The notes below the pieces were generated by a model. The model searched no databases, had not been told where the DNA came from, and was given only the letters and a program-made list of their open reading frames with translations. The position numbers were made by a program, and so were the translations under genes. Of a stretch of 64,000 nt of DNA, positions 7,880 to 17,416 are shown in pieces; the first letter of the stretch is position 1, and each line of letters starts with the position of its first letter. Origin of the DNA: Propionibacteriaceae bacterium AM104-82. Its GTDB lineage: Bacteria; Actinomycetota; Actinomycetes; Propionibacteriales; Propionibacteriaceae. The DNA is taken from positions 1 through 64,000 of the forward strand of contig JAQDQK010000015.1 of assembly GCA_027658995.1 (NCBI GenBank). Direction: 5' to 3'.

Positions 7880-9115
7880 ATGGCGACCGTGGTGCTGCTC
7901 GGAACCCTCGACACGAAGAGGGCCGAGTACGACTGGCTCAAGGGACAACTGCTCGCGGCGGGCGTCGAGGTGCTCACCGTCGACGTCGGCTCGTTCTCGG
8001 AGGCGTCGACGGCGGACGTCACGCCCGACGAGGTGCTGGCCGCCGCCGGGGTCGACGCGGCGGGACTGCACGAGCGGCGCGACCGCGGCGAGACCATGAC
8101 CGCCATGGGCCGCGGCGCCGCGGAGGTCGTGCACCGGCTCTTCGAGGAGGGACGGCTGCACGGGCTGCTCAGCGTCGGAGGCTCCGGCGGATCCTCGGTC
8201 GCAGCACCAGCCATGCAGGCGCTGCCGATCGGCGTGCCGAAGCTGCTCGTCTCGACCATGGCAAGCGGCGACGTCGGCCCCTACGTCGGGGCGGTCGACG
8301 CGACCCTGATGTACTCCGTCGTCGATGTCGCAGGCATCAACTCCGTCTCCAGCGTCGTGCTCGGCAACGCCGTCGCCGCCATCGCAGGCATGGCGAAGGC
8401 CTACGAGTCCCGCTCCGGGAGCGAGGCGGGCGACGAGCACCCGCCGCTGGTCGGGCTCACCATGTTCGGCGTTACGACGCCTGCCGCCGACGAGGCGCGC
8501 GCCCGGCTCACCGAGCTCGGCTACGAGGTGCTCGTCTTCCACGCCACCGGCACCGGCGGCCGCGCGATGGAGAAGCTGGTCGCGTCGAACCTCCTGGCGG
8601 GAGTGTGTGACCTCACCACCACCGAACTTGCCGATGACCTGGTCGGCGGCGTGCTCAGCGCGGGGCCCGACCGACTCGAGATCGCGGGCAGGCTCGGTGT
8701 GCCGCAGGTGGTCAGCGTCGGCGCGCTCGACATGGTCAACTTCGGCCCGGCCGACACCGTCCCGGAGCGGTTCCAGAGCCGCAACCTCTTCGTCCACAAC
8801 CCGACGGTGACGCTGATGCGAACCACGCCGGAGGAGACGGCGGAGCTCGGCCGACGCATCGCCGCTAAGCTCGCCGCCGCGACCGGACCGACCGAGCTGT
8901 TCCTGCCGCTCAAGGGGGTCAGCGCAATCGACGTCGATGGCGCCCCGTTCCGCGACGCGGACGCCGACGCGGCCCTGTTCGACGCGCTCCGCCAAGGGCT
9001 CGACGGCAGCAACGTCGCTATCGTCGAGCGCGACCAGGCCATCAACGACCAGGGCTTCGGCGCCGCAATGGCCGACGCCCTCGACAGGGCCATCAAGGCC
9101 CAGAAGGAGCAGTGA
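7880..9115 (+). CDS. Tm-1-like ATP-binding domain protein (UPF0261)
   Basis: A 411-residue cytoplasmic protein. It opens with [10 protein letters not shown], the signature of UPF0261, the same fold as the N-terminal half of plant Tm-1. Gly-rich loops (V-G-G-S-G-G-S-S and T-G-T-G-G-R) fit nucleotide or phosphate binding. The start is supported by GGAAGGTGA upstream. The next gene begins one base after its stop and encodes the partner corresponding to the C-terminal half of Tm-1, so the two products probably work together. The biochemical reaction of the family in bacteria is unknown to me. The operon may be controlled by the HipB-like regulator. Confidence 0.85.
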   Translation: MATVVLLGTLDTKRAEYDWLKGQLLAAGVEVLTVDVGSFSEASTADVTPDEVLAAAGVDAAGLHERRDRGETMTAMGRGAAEVVHRLFEEGRLHGLLSVGGSGGSSVAAPAMQALPIGVPKLLVSTMASGDVGPYVGAVDATLMYSVVDVAGINSVSSVVLGNAVAAIAGMAKAYESRSGSEAGDEHPPLVGLTMFGVTTPAADEARARLTELGYEVLVFHATGTGGRAMEKLVASNLLAGVCDLTTTELADDLVGGVLSAGPDRLEIAGRLGVPQVVSVGALDMVNFGPADTVPERFQSRNLFVHNPTVTLMRTTPEETAELGRRIAAKLAAATGPTELFLPLKGVSAIDVDGAPFRDADADAALFDALRQGLDGSNVAIVERDQAINDQGFGAAMADALDRAIKAQKEQ

Positions 9116-9116
9116 C

Positions 9117-9938
9117 ATGACCAGGGACGAGGTCCTCGCCCGATTCCGCGAGCAGGTGGCCGCGGGGCGGCCCATCATCGGAGGCGGCGCGGGCACCGGC
9201 ATCACCGCCAAGTCGGCCGAGGCCGGCGGCATCGACCTGCTCATCATCTACAACTCGGGCCGCTTCCGGATGGCGGGCCGCGGCTCGCTCTCTGGCCTGC
9301 TGCCCTACGGCGACGCCAACGCCATCGTGATGGAGATGGCCAACGAGGTCCTCCCCGTCGTCAAGAAGACCCCCGTGCTGGCCGGCGTCTGCGGCACCGA
9401 CCCGTTCCGCGTCATGCCGCACTTCCTCCGCCAGATCAAGGACATCGGCTTCGCCGGGGTGCAGAACTTCCCGACCGTCGGGCTGATGGACGGCAACTTC
9501 CGCGCCAACCTCGAGGAGACGGGGATGGGCTACGGGCTCGAGGTCGACATGATCGCCCAGGCGCACGAACTCGGCCTCGTCACCGCCCCCTACGTCTTCG
9601 ACGAGGAGCAGGCGGCAGACATGGCAAGGGCCGGGGCCGACATCCTGGTTCCGCACATGGGCCTGACGACCGCAGGCACGATCGGCGCCCACACCGCCAT
9701 GACGCTCGAGCAGGCGGCCGAGAAGGTGCAGGCGCTCGCCGACGCCGCAAAGCGGGTCAACCCGGACATCCTCTGCCTGTGCCACGGCGGCCCGATCGCC
9801 GAGCCGGCCGACGCCCAGTACGTGCTGCAGCACACCGAGGGCATCGTCGGGTTCTTCGGCGCCTCGTCGATCGAGCGGCTCCCAACCGAGGTCGGCATCC
9901 GCAAGCAGACGGAGGACTTCAAGGCCCTGACGTTCTGA
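9117..9938 (+). CDS. TIM-barrel protein, PEP-hydrolase-like (Tm-1 C-terminal type)
   Basis: A 273-residue protein of the phosphoenolpyruvate hydrolase-like TIM-barrel family. Typical phrases are [11 protein letters not shown] near residue 22, [23 protein letters not shown] and a late C-H-G-G-P. The ATG at 9117 begins one base after the preceding stop (TGAC-ATG) and follows AAGGAG, so translation is coupled to the UPF0261 gene. The name comes from homology; the substrate is not known. Confidence 0.85.
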   Translation: MTRDEVLARFREQVAAGRPIIGGGAGTGITAKSAEAGGIDLLIIYNSGRFRMAGRGSLSGLLPYGDANAIVMEMANEVLPVVKKTPVLAGVCGTDPFRVMPHFLRQIKDIGFAGVQNFPTVGLMDGNFRANLEETGMGYGLEVDMIAQAHELGLVTAPYVFDEEQAADMARAGADILVPHMGLTTAGTIGAHTAMTLEQAAEKVQALADAAKRVNPDILCLCHGGPIAEPADAQYVLQHTEGIVGFFGASSIERLPTEVGIRKQTEDFKALTF

Positions 9939-9944
9939 GCCGGG

Positions 9945-10271
9945 CTAGATCCGGTACGTCTGCTTCGGCAGCGGCACCGGGTCGGGGTTCAGGCCGACCC
10001 AGCGCACCGACAGTTCGGTGAGCCGGTCGAGTTCCGGCGCGTCGCCGTCGCCGCCCGCCAGTGCCTTGGCGATCGCGCGCGCCTCGCCCAACTCGCCGTC
10101 GGTCAGCGGGGTGCCGCTGGCCAGGTGGGTGACCAGCGAGCGCAGCATCGACGAGTAGTCGCGACCCCAGTTCACGCCGCCGTTGTCGAAGATCTCGCGG
10201 TAGATCCGGCCCGACGCCCGGACGACCTCGCCCTGCACCGTCGACGCCGACCCTCCGGAGGGCACCAACAT
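9945..10271 (-). CDS. Small conserved-type hypothetical protein
   Basis: A 108-residue soluble protein reading MLVPSGGSASTVQGEVVRA, followed by G-R-I-Y-R-E-I-F-D-N-G-G-V-N-W. It resembles short actinobacterial proteins of unknown function. The ATG at 10271 is the first sensible start, although GGGAG directly abuts it; the frame stays open upstream, so a slightly longer form is possible. It converges on the TIM-barrel gene with only six bases between stops and diverges from the desaturase gene. Confidence 0.6.
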   Translation of the reverse strand: MLVPSGGSASTVQGEVVRASGRIYREIFDNGGVNWGRDYSSMLRSLVTHLASGTPLTDGELGEARAIAKALAGGDGDAPELDRLTELSVRWVGLNPDPVPLPKQTYRI

Positions 10272-10460
10272 CTCCCACAGCGCCTGATGCTGGTCCTGCC
10301 ACGACCCCCTCGGGGCGAGTCGAGGGGTTCCCGGCGACCGGTGGGCGGGCAGCCCGCCTGGGCGCGGCTGCAGCGGGTACGTTGGGCTTAGCTTTCGGCG
10401 ACCGCCCTTGGCTTCCCCGGGGCTCGACCTGCCTCGGAGACTGGACAGGAGTCGCCCCCC

Positions 10461-11567
10461 ATGCAGAGTCCTACCCTCGAGTCGGCGCCAACGGTGCGCC
10501 GCTGGCAGAAGTACGCGGACACCACCGACTACCCGCCGCTGATCCGCGCCTACACCGAGGTGTCGCAGCGCGTGAAGGAGCAGGGCCTCCTGCACCGGGC
10601 CCGATGGTTCTACATCGTCGTCGGCGCCGTGCTGGCCCTCGGTATGGGCGGAGCCATCACCGGCTTCGTGCTGCTCGGCCACAGCTGGTTCCAGTTGCTG
10701 ATCGCGGCGGTGCTCGGGGTGCTGTTCACGCAGGTCGCGTTCCTGGCCCATGAGGCGGGACACAAGCAGATCCTTGCGAGCGCGCCCGCCAACGACAGGC
10801 TCGCCCGGATCCTCGCCGGCGCGATCGGCATGAGCTTCTCATGGTGGGACAGCAAGCACACCAGGCACCACGGCAACCCCAACCGAATCGCCAAGGACCC
10901 CGACATCGCCATCGACACCATTTCCTTCGTCGAGGAGGATGCGGCGACGGCGCGCGGGCTGCGACGCTGGATCACCCGCCGCCAGGGCTGGCTGTTCTTC
11001 CCGCTCCTCACCCTGGAGGGGCTCAACCTCCACAGGCTGAGCTTCCAGCACCTGTTCTCGCGCGGCCCCGTGAAGTCGCGCTGGCTCGAGATGGCGATCG
11101 TGTTCGGCCGGTTCGCGCTGCTGCTGGTGCCGGTCTTCGTGTTCCTGCCGATCGGCATGGCGTTCGCTTTCATGGGCGTCCAGTTCGCCGTCTTCGGCCT
11201 CTACATGGGCTCCTCGTTCGCCCCGAACCACAAGGGCATGCCCGTCATCGCCAAGGACGCCAAGCTCGACTTCTTCTCCAAGCAGGTCCGCACCTCGCGC
11301 AATATCCGGGGCGGCTGGTGGGCCACCACCCTGATGGGCGGCCTCAACTACCAGATCGAGCACCACCTGTTCCCGAACATGCCGCGACCCCACCTGCGGA
11401 AGGCGCGTCTGATCGTCCGGGAGTTCTGCGACAAGCTCGAGGTGCCCTACGCCGAGACCTCGCTGGTTGCCTCCTACGGCATCGTCATCCGCTACCTCAA
11501 CAGCGTCGGCCTCGCCGCCCGTGACCCCTTCGAGTGCCCCATCACGGCGCAGTATCGGCGAGCCTGA
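10461..11567 (+). CDS. Membrane fatty acid desaturase
   Basis: A 368-residue integral membrane di-iron enzyme. All three histidine boxes are present: HEAGH at 97-101, HTRHH at 133-137 and QIEHH at 298-302. Hydrophobic pairs lie at about 50-92 and 210-250. Proteins of this layout introduce a double bond into acyl-lipid or acyl-CoA chains using oxygen and an electron donor, and often adjust membrane fluidity. No donor gene is adjacent. CAGGAG precedes the ATG. Regiospecificity cannot be told from sequence. Confidence 0.92.
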   Translation: MQSPTLESAPTVRRWQKYADTTDYPPLIRAYTEVSQRVKEQGLLHRARWFYIVVGAVLALGMGGAITGFVLLGHSWFQLLIAAVLGVLFTQVAFLAHEAGHKQILASAPANDRLARILAGAIGMSFSWWDSKHTRHHGNPNRIAKDPDIAIDTISFVEEDAATARGLRRWITRRQGWLFFPLLTLEGLNLHRLSFQHLFSRGPVKSRWLEMAIVFGRFALLLVPVFVFLPIGMAFAFMGVQFAVFGLYMGSSFAPNHKGMPVIAKDAKLDFFSKQVRTSRNIRGGWWATTLMGGLNYQIEHHLFPNMPRPHLRKARLIVREFCDKLEVPYAETSLVASYGIVIRYLNSVGLAARDPFECPITAQYRRA

Positions 11568-11619
11568 CGGATCACGTTTCGCCGCCGAAGATGTCGGCCC
11601 CGTCCGCGAAGATGGGTGC

Positions 11620-12186
11620 ATGGACACCTTCGAGGGGGCGCCCGTCGTCCACGCCGACACCACCGACCAGTGGCGCGACTGGCTCGCAGAGCACCATGCC
11701 GACGCCAAGCAGGCCTGGCTGGTGCTGAGCAAGGGCGGCGCGGTCAGCTACGACGACGCCGTCTGCCAGGCGCTGTGCTTCGGCTGGATCGACAGCGTCA
11801 GCAAGCCGCGCGACGAGACGACCCGCTACCAACGCTTCGGACCGCGCAACCCTGCGAGCACCTGGGTCAGGTCGAACCGGGACCGCGTCGCACGCCTCAC
11901 CGCGTCGGGGGAGATGGCCCCGGCCGGGTTGGCGCTCGTCGAGGCGGCCAAGGCGAGCGGGGTGTGGGACCTGCTTGCCGACGTCGAGGAGGGCATCGTG
12001 CCCAACGACGTCCGAGCCGCCCTCGACGCGGCGCCGGAAGCGGCCGCCAACTTCGACGCGTTCCCGGCCGGGGTGCGCAAGGCGATCCTGATGTGGATCG
12101 TCTCGGCGAAGCGGCCCGCCACGCGCGAGGCGAGGATCGCCACCACCGTCGAGAAGGCCGCCCGCGGCGAGCGGAGCGGGCCGTGA
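11620..12186 (+). CDS. YdeI/OmpD-associated family protein
   Basis: A 188-residue cytoplasmic protein. Residues 15-70 carry the YdeI pattern: W-R-D-W-L-A-E-H-H, then A-W-L-V, then A-V-C-Q-A-L-C-F-G-W-I-D, then R-Y-Q-R-F-G-P-R. The C-terminal helical part with A-I-L-M-W-I-V-S-A-K and repeated Arg/Glu is also typical. The family's role is poorly known. The start codon of the next gene overlaps its stop (GTGA at 12183-12186), so the two genes are coupled. Confidence 0.8.
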   Translation: MDTFEGAPVVHADTTDQWRDWLAEHHADAKQAWLVLSKGGAVSYDDAVCQALCFGWIDSVSKPRDETTRYQRFGPRNPASTWVRSNRDRVARLTASGEMAPAGLALVEAAKASGVWDLLADVEEGIVPNDVRAALDAAPEAAANFDAFPAGVRKAILMWIVSAKRPATREARIATTVEKAARGERSGP

Positions 12187-12697
12187 GCGTCACGATCGTC
12201 TCGGGCCTGCCTGGGGCGGGCAAGACGTCGGTCGCCCGGGCGCTGGCCGGTCGACGCGACCGGGGCGTGCACCTCGACACCGACGACATCGGCGAACGCT
12301 TCGTCGTCACCGGCCTCGTACCGCCAGGCGGCGGCCCGGCTGATGAGGCGGAGCGGCAGTTGGCGCTGCGTCGCCGCAACCTGTGTGCGCTTGCCGCCAA
12401 CTTCGCGGCAGACGGGTTCGACGGTTCGTCTCGGACGTGGTGCTGTGGCCCGGGCTGCTCGCCGACTATGCCCGGCTGCTCGACGGGGAGCCACGGCTCG
12501 TGATCCTCGACCCCGACGCCGCATCCATCGCCTCCCGCGACGCCGGGCGCGACACGCAGGTGGCCGCCGCCTGGTCGCACCTGAAGGCCGACCTGGACGC
12601 CTGGACCGACGCGCCCGGACTGCGCCTCGACAGCACAGGGCTCGACCTCGATCACACCGTCGACGCGGTGGACGCCTGGCTCCACGCCCAAGCGTGA
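12183..12697 (+). pseudogene. Frameshifted P-loop kinase/AAA-type ATPase
   Basis: The GTG at 12183 opens a frame with Walker A G-L-P-G-A-G-K-T-S near residue 8, then H-L-D-T-D-D, as in small P-loop kinases (zeta-toxin or gluconate-kinase-like). The frame keeps family-like sequence to about 12420 (A-N-F-A-A-D-G-F-D) and then turns into Cys/Pro-rich noise with a stop at 12503. The kinase reading resumes one frame over as R-F-V-S-D-V-V-L-W-P-G-L-L and runs to a stop at 12695-12697. One missing base near 12421-12432 explains the break. It may be a real inactivation or an assembly error. The intact product would be about 171 residues. Confidence 0.7.
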
Positions 12698-12727
12698 GCG
12701 GTCCCTGTCGCGCCTAGAGTGAGGGCC

Positions 12728-15700
12728 ATGGACGACCGCAGCAAGGCCGCCTCGCTGGTGATGGCGTGGAGCAGGATGCCGCTCGATCCGCACGAGTTCC
12801 TCCCCATCGTCGACTTGCTGCGCGAACAGGCGCTTGGGGTCGCCGACCCGGTGCTCCGGGGACAGGTCGACCGACTGGTCGAGCTCAGCAGCGCCACCGT
12901 CGAGCAACCAGGGGAGCGCCCGGAAGAGGTGACCGGCGACGACCTCGTCACGGCCCTCAACCTGCAGGCCAGGATGATCTGGCAGGGCCACGACGCCAGC
13001 GCCACCGGCCGCGACGACACCGTCGCGGCGCTCGCCGACCGCCTCGACGACCTGGTCGCAGGGTCCGCGCAGTTGCGCGACCTCGGCCTGGACGTGGCGA
13101 TGGCCTCTGACGTCGCCGCGCACCTCGTCCGCTTCGCAAGCACGGGCGTCTCGACGGAGCGGGCCATGCTGATCCGGCGCCTGTTCGACCTGCCGCCGGA
13201 GCGGGTCAGGACCAACTCCTACGTGCGGGCGCTGACGCCGTTCGCGCTCGCCGCCGCGGAGGCGGGCCGTGCCGACCTGTGGCAGCAGATCGCCGAGGAG
13301 TTCCTCGACCGGATCGGCGACCGCGCGCCCAGCGACGCGCTCGTCATGATCGCACGTCACACGCAGCCGCTGATCGAGCGCGACTCCCGCTGGTATCGCG
13401 CAGAGCAGACCTGGGACCAGGCGACCCAGATGATCACCCTCGCCGAGACCGGCCAGCACCCGCTGCCTGCCGGGTCCGGCGACCGGGTCCGCATCGCGCT
13501 CGGCCTGGCCTTCCTCGACAACCGCGACCTCGACGAGCGCCCCTTCCTCGACGTCGTCAGCGACGTCTACGACAAGGTGCACGGCCAGCTTCAGCCCTCC
13601 GGTCGCCCGGAACTGCTGGCCCGCTCCGCTTTGCGGCTGGTCAACAGTTGGGTCCCGGCGGGCGAGGCCGCGGAGATGCTGCGCGGCTGGATCAACCGCG
13701 CCTACCTCGAACGCGCCGACCTCGACGAGGAGGAGTCTGACGCGTACACCGCCGAGATCGACTTCGCCTGGCGGATGGAACTGGTCCTGACGCTGCGGGC
13801 GGGCGAACCCGTGGTCGACCGGCTGCTCGCGCATGGCACCGACGAGGAGGTCTTCAAGCGCCTCGAGATCGTCGTCATCGAGGGCCGCGACCCGCAGTTG
13901 GCGGACGAACTCGACCGGATCGGCGCGACCCGCCCCGGCCCCACCGGCACCGGATTCCTGGTCGCGGGTGCCGCCGTCCGCGCCCGCTTCGACCCCGACG
14001 GGGGACAGGAGCGGTTCGGGGAACTCGGCGGCCTCGGCAGCGGCTCCGCGGCGGAACCCGACGACCTGCAGAGGCTGCGCTTCGCCGTCTCCCAGGCGCT
14101 GCTGCCGCCCGACGAGCCGGGGCCCGACGGCGAGCGGGTCGACGGCGTGCCCCCGCAGCTCTACTCCGACGACCCGGCCCAGCGGCTGTGGGTGATGGAG
14201 TCGCAGTTCGGCGGGACCGCCTTCATGAGCGCGATCGGCAGCCTCGAGGAGTTTCGCGAGCACCTGCCCGTCCTGATCGAGCTGTACACGCGCGGGATCG
14301 GCGACATCGACGAGCAGGTGCTGGAGGCCAGCGTCATCTTCGCCCGCCGGATCATCTACGGCTTCCAGCGCCACGAGCTCCGGGCGGAGGCGCTGCAGTG
14401 GGCGCGGCGCGTCGCGCAGGACCTGCGCAACGCCACGACACCCAGGGCCGTCCGCGCCCGCGTCCTCGCGCTGCACGACGTCGTCCGCGAGGCCGATCGC
14501 CCCGAGGCCCAGGCTGCGGCAGACGAGATGTGGGGGCTACTGGAGGACAACGACGCCGACTACGCCATCGTTGAGCGCGCCCTCCTCAAGCACACCACGC
14601 TCGACTGGGAGGAGGACCCGCAGCGGCTGATCATCGCCACCGAGCAGCTCGTGCCGCTGCTGATCGACGCCATCGAGCACGACGAGTACGAGCAGCAGGA
14701 CTACCCGCTGCTGATCCGGTCGCAGGGGCTGTGGCTGTTCCACCGCTACTGCGACGCGCAGGACTGGCCCAACGTCGCCCGCACCGCGCGGATCTTCCTC
14801 GACTGGCCGGGCGGCGCCGAGGAGCGCGAACTCGACGGCATCGGCGCGGTCGTGCTGCGCACCGAACACAGCCTCGACGAGATGGACCAGCAGACGGCGC
14901 TCAGGATGCGCGAGGCCATCGACGAGGCGCGCGGCAGGCTCGCCGACCTCGGGCCGACCTACCTGGGTCTCGTCGAGGCCCGCGGCGACCTCAACCGGGC
15001 GCGCGACGTCCGCGACGAAGACCTCCAGCACGCCGTCGACGCGTACGAGGAGGCGCTGCCCCGCTACCTGGAGGCGGCGCGGGCGCACATCGAGGTCGTT
15101 CCAGAGGCCCGCGAGAAGAGCCTCTGGCCCGCAGCAGGGCACGCCTCGGAGCTGTTCCTGGCGTGCTGGCGCGCCGACAATGACGCAGACGAACTGCCGC
15201 CAGCGACGAAGTGGCTGCGGACGGCGCGGTCGATGCGACTGTACCTACGGCTCGGCACGCCCGAGTTCGACCCGAACCCCGCCGACGACCTGAAGGGCAT
15301 GGTGCGGCTCGCGGGCCACGAGGACACCTTCGCGCCGCTGGCCGACCAGGACCTGGTCGCCGAGTTGTACCGGCTGCTGGAACCGCACCTCGACCGGGCG
15401 CGAGACGTCGACTGGATCGACCGGTTCCACCGGGTGGCAGGCCGCTACCTCGCTGGTGGGACCGGCGGCGCGGGTTCTTCCTCGGGCGGCTCGGCCGCAG
15501 CGGCTTGGGACGGTGCACGTGGCGACTCCGCCTCGGCGTCGGAACTGGCGCGGGTGAGGGCGGCCGTGTCGGCGGCCGCCGACCAATGGGAGGCGCATCC
15601 CGCGGCGGCCAACGCCGCCCTCGCCGACGCGCTTGCCGCGCTGCGACGGGCCTACGACGCGGACCCCGACGACGCGTCGGCCGAGACGCTAATCGGCTGG

Positions 15701-16003
15701 GGTCGCTGGTGGCTGCGCGAGGCGATGCAGCGCGACGCGGCGACCCCACGCAAGCCCTACAACCTGTCCGCCTTTGCGGCGATGCACTACCTGCGGCTCG
15801 GCATCCACGTCCTCGACCCTGGCGGGGACGAGCAGGTGCGTGAGTTGATCGAGTGGGCCGTCCACCCGAACGGCTTCGTCCGCGCCCACGAGCAGACCCG
15901 CCGCGAGTTGTACGACCTGCTCGCCCCCTTGGTCGACCCGGCCCGCGACGACGCCAAGGGCTTCGCCAGGAACCGCAAGCCCAAGCTCTTCGGCCTCTTC
16001 TAG
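12728..16003 (+). CDS. Large helical-repeat hypothetical protein
   Basis: A 1091-residue soluble protein, almost wholly alpha-helical and strongly acidic. There are no membrane segments, signal peptide or nucleotide-binding motif. Spaced Ala/Leu/Trp patterns suggest TPR- or HEAT-like helical pairs, clearest near the C-terminus (A-L-R-R-A-Y-D-A-D-P-D-D-A-S-A-E-T-L). A Gly/Ser-rich linker at about residues 912-926 separates the last 165 residues as a distinct domain. The ATG at 12728 lies seven bases after TAGAGT (12715-12720), a likely -10 box; an in-frame GTG at 12719 would fall inside it. I do not recognise the family. A scaffolding role is only a guess. Confidence 0.8.
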   Translation: MDDRSKAASLVMAWSRMPLDPHEFLPIVDLLREQALGVADPVLRGQVDRLVELSSATVEQPGERPEEVTGDDLVTALNLQARMIWQGHDASATGRDDTVAALADRLDDLVAGSAQLRDLGLDVAMASDVAAHLVRFASTGVSTERAMLIRRLFDLPPERVRTNSYVRALTPFALAAAEAGRADLWQQIAEEFLDRIGDRAPSDALVMIARHTQPLIERDSRWYRAEQTWDQATQMITLAETGQHPLPAGSGDRVRIALGLAFLDNRDLDERPFLDVVSDVYDKVHGQLQPSGRPELLARSALRLVNSWVPAGEAAEMLRGWINRAYLERADLDEEESDAYTAEIDFAWRMELVLTLRAGEPVVDRLLAHGTDEEVFKRLEIVVIEGRDPQLADELDRIGATRPGPTGTGFLVAGAAVRARFDPDGGQERFGELGGLGSGSAAEPDDLQRLRFAVSQALLPPDEPGPDGERVDGVPPQLYSDDPAQRLWVMESQFGGTAFMSAIGSLEEFREHLPVLIELYTRGIGDIDEQVLEASVIFARRIIYGFQRHELRAEALQWARRVAQDLRNATTPRAVRARVLALHDVVREADRPEAQAAADEMWGLLEDNDADYAIVERALLKHTTLDWEEDPQRLIIATEQLVPLLIDAIEHDEYEQQDYPLLIRSQGLWLFHRYCDAQDWPNVARTARIFLDWPGGAEERELDGIGAVVLRTEHSLDEMDQQTALRMREAIDEARGRLADLGPTYLGLVEARGDLNRARDVRDEDLQHAVDAYEEALPRYLEAARAHIEVVPEAREKSLWPAAGHASELFLACWRADNDADELPPATKWLRTARSMRLYLRLGTPEFDPNPADDLKGMVRLAGHEDTFAPLADQDLVAELYRLLEPHLDRARDVDWIDRFHRVAGRYLAGGTGGAGSSSGGSAAAAWDGARGDSASASELARVRAAVSAAADQWEAHPAAANAALADALAALRRAYDADPDDASAETLIGWGRWWLREAMQRDAATPRKPYNLSAFAAMHYLRLGIHVLDPGGDEQVRELIEWAVHPNGFVRAHEQTRRELYDLLAPLVDPARDDAKGFARNRKPKLFGLF

Positions 16004-16295
16004 CGCCGGGCTGAGCGCCCGTGCCCGTCATCGTGGTCCTGATCCTCTTGGTGAATCTTGCTCTTAAGCCTGTTGGTGATCTTTCTCTTGATCCTCTTGG
16101 TGATCTTGGTCCTGTTCCTCATCGTGAGCGTGGTGGTGTTCACGATCGATCGTTCGCTTGTCCCTTGCTCAATGCTTACCGGGACCAATTCGTAGGCTCG
16201 AGGCCACCCGCTGCAACGTTGGGCGTGGTGCGAGGGCTTGGTGCGGTCGTGGCCTCCACGGGGCGACCAATGACGATGTTCTGGAAATCGCTATC
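16004..16295. other. Low-GC intergenic region with short repeats
   Basis: The 327 bases between the large helical gene and the AbiE-like operon contain no convincing full gene. They hold a 24-base repeat block (16036-16131), then unremarkable sequence, then the promoter at 16296-16324. Read in frames broken by a single base, the first part encodes a very hydrophobic peptide, so a decayed small membrane protein is possible. Confidence 0.5.
16036..16131. repeat. Four degenerate 24-bp tandem units
   Basis: Units start at 16036, 16060, 16084 and 16108. The first three share the ending TTGGTGATCTT (first copy TTGGTGAATCTT), and the fourth is diverged. The stretch is strongly pyrimidine-rich on the + strand and lower in GC than the flanks. 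Confidence 0.6.
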
Positions 16296-16324
16296 TTCCG
16301 TACGCTGCGGAAAGACTGTATTAT
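16296..16324 (+). promoter_or_regulatory. Promoter with overlapping operator, leaderless start
   Basis: TTCCGT (16296-16301) and TATTAT (16319-16324) are separated by exactly 17 bases, and the ATG follows six bases after the -10. TTCCG (16296-16300) and CGGAA (16308-16312) form an inverted repeat over the -35 and spacer, a likely autoregulatory site for the winged-helix protein encoded downstream. Confidence 0.6.
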
Positions 16325-16330
16325 CTGAAC

Positions 16331-17416
16331 ATGCCGGCAGTCAGCGAACATCCACCGCAGCTCACAGAGCGCATGTTGCTCGACATCGTGCAGCGCACTC
16401 TTCAGGAACGTCTTCCGTCTGGGTGGTCCGTGGGCGAGCCCGAGATCCCTGCCGCCGATTCCGGTGCCGATGCCATCGTGGTCGTTACCGCGCCGACCGG
16501 GCCGGCACTGCGTGTCCTGGTTGAGATGAAGAGGCTTGTCGAACCTCGCGACGTGCAGCGCATCGGAGACCAACTCCTGTCCAGGGCCAGGGAAGCCTCT
16601 GACATCGGCCTTGTTGCCGCGCGCTACCTGTCCCCGGCGGTGCGCCAGCGGCTTCAGGACGTGGGGTTGTCATTCGTCGATGCCACAGGCAATGTCCACG
16701 TCCGCTCGGATTCGGTTCCGTTGTTTCTTGCAGATCGTGGACTTGATCGGGACCCGTGGAGAGGCCCTGGGCGTCCTCGCGGAACCTTGAAGGGTGCCCC
16801 CGCTGCGCAGGTAGTCCGCGCCCTTCTTGATGCACCCGGGCCGATGCGGATCAGGGAGCTAGTGGCCTCGTCGCAGGCCTCTACTGGGTCTGTCTACCGT
16901 GTCGTGGAGTTCCTGGAGACTGAAGACCTCCTTGTGCGACGCAAGGATGGGACTCTGGCTGTACCAAGTTGGGTGTCGATTCTTCGTCGATGGTGTGCGG
17001 ACTACGAGTTCCTGACCACCAACACCGTTTCGCGGTGGATCGCCCCGCGGGGGGTCGATAGCGTGATCCGTGCCGCGATCGAGACGAACTCCGTCAGTTA
17101 TGCGGTCACCGGGTCTGTCGCCGCTGCCACCTGGGCGGCCTACGCGCCAGCCCGATCGGTCCAGGCGTATGCAACCAATGCGTCGGAGATCGCACGGCAG
17201 TGGGGCTTGCGTCCAACTGAGACCGGGGCGAACGTGTTGATCGCTGAGCCTGCCTACGAGGTGCTCATGCGCGGTGCCAGGCAGCGTCAGGACGGACTCT
17301 CGGTCGCCGCCCCGGTTCAGGTGGCCGCAGACCTCTTGAACGGTCCGGGAAGGGCGCCAAGCGAAGCGGAGGAACTGATCGAGTGGATGGTGGGGCATGA
17401 AGATGACTGGCGGTGA
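16331..17416 (+). CDS. AbiEi-like antitoxin/regulator with nuclease-fold N-terminus
   Basis: A 361-residue protein of at least two parts. The N-terminal 130 residues look like a PD-(D/E)XK fold: D47 in A-D-A-I-V, then E65-M66-K67, then a strand ending F-V-D-A-T-G-N. This phrase recurs in proteins fused to AbiEi-type domains. Residues 150-215 form a winged helix (I-R-E-L-V-A-S-S-Q-A-S-T-G-S-V-Y-R-V). The rest resembles the AbiEi C-terminal region. The next gene overlaps by 20 bases and encodes a nucleotidyltransferase, the type IV AbiE arrangement in which the first protein represses the operon and counters the second. No Shine-Dalgarno site is present; the gene looks leaderless. Its codon use is less GC-biased than its neighbours', suggesting transfer. 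Confidence 0.7.
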   Translation: MPAVSEHPPQLTERMLLDIVQRTLQERLPSGWSVGEPEIPAADSGADAIVVVTAPTGPALRVLVEMKRLVEPRDVQRIGDQLLSRAREASDIGLVAARYLSPAVRQRLQDVGLSFVDATGNVHVRSDSVPLFLADRGLDRDPWRGPGRPRGTLKGAPAAQVVRALLDAPGPMRIRELVASSQASTGSVYRVVEFLETEDLLVRRKDGTLAVPSWVSILRRWCADYEFLTTNTVSRWIAPRGVDSVIRAAIETNSVSYAVTGSVAAATWAAYAPARSVQAYATNASEIARQWGLRPTETGANVLIAEPAYEVLMRGARQRQDGLSVAAPVQVAADLLNGPGRAPSEAEELIEWMVGHEDDWR

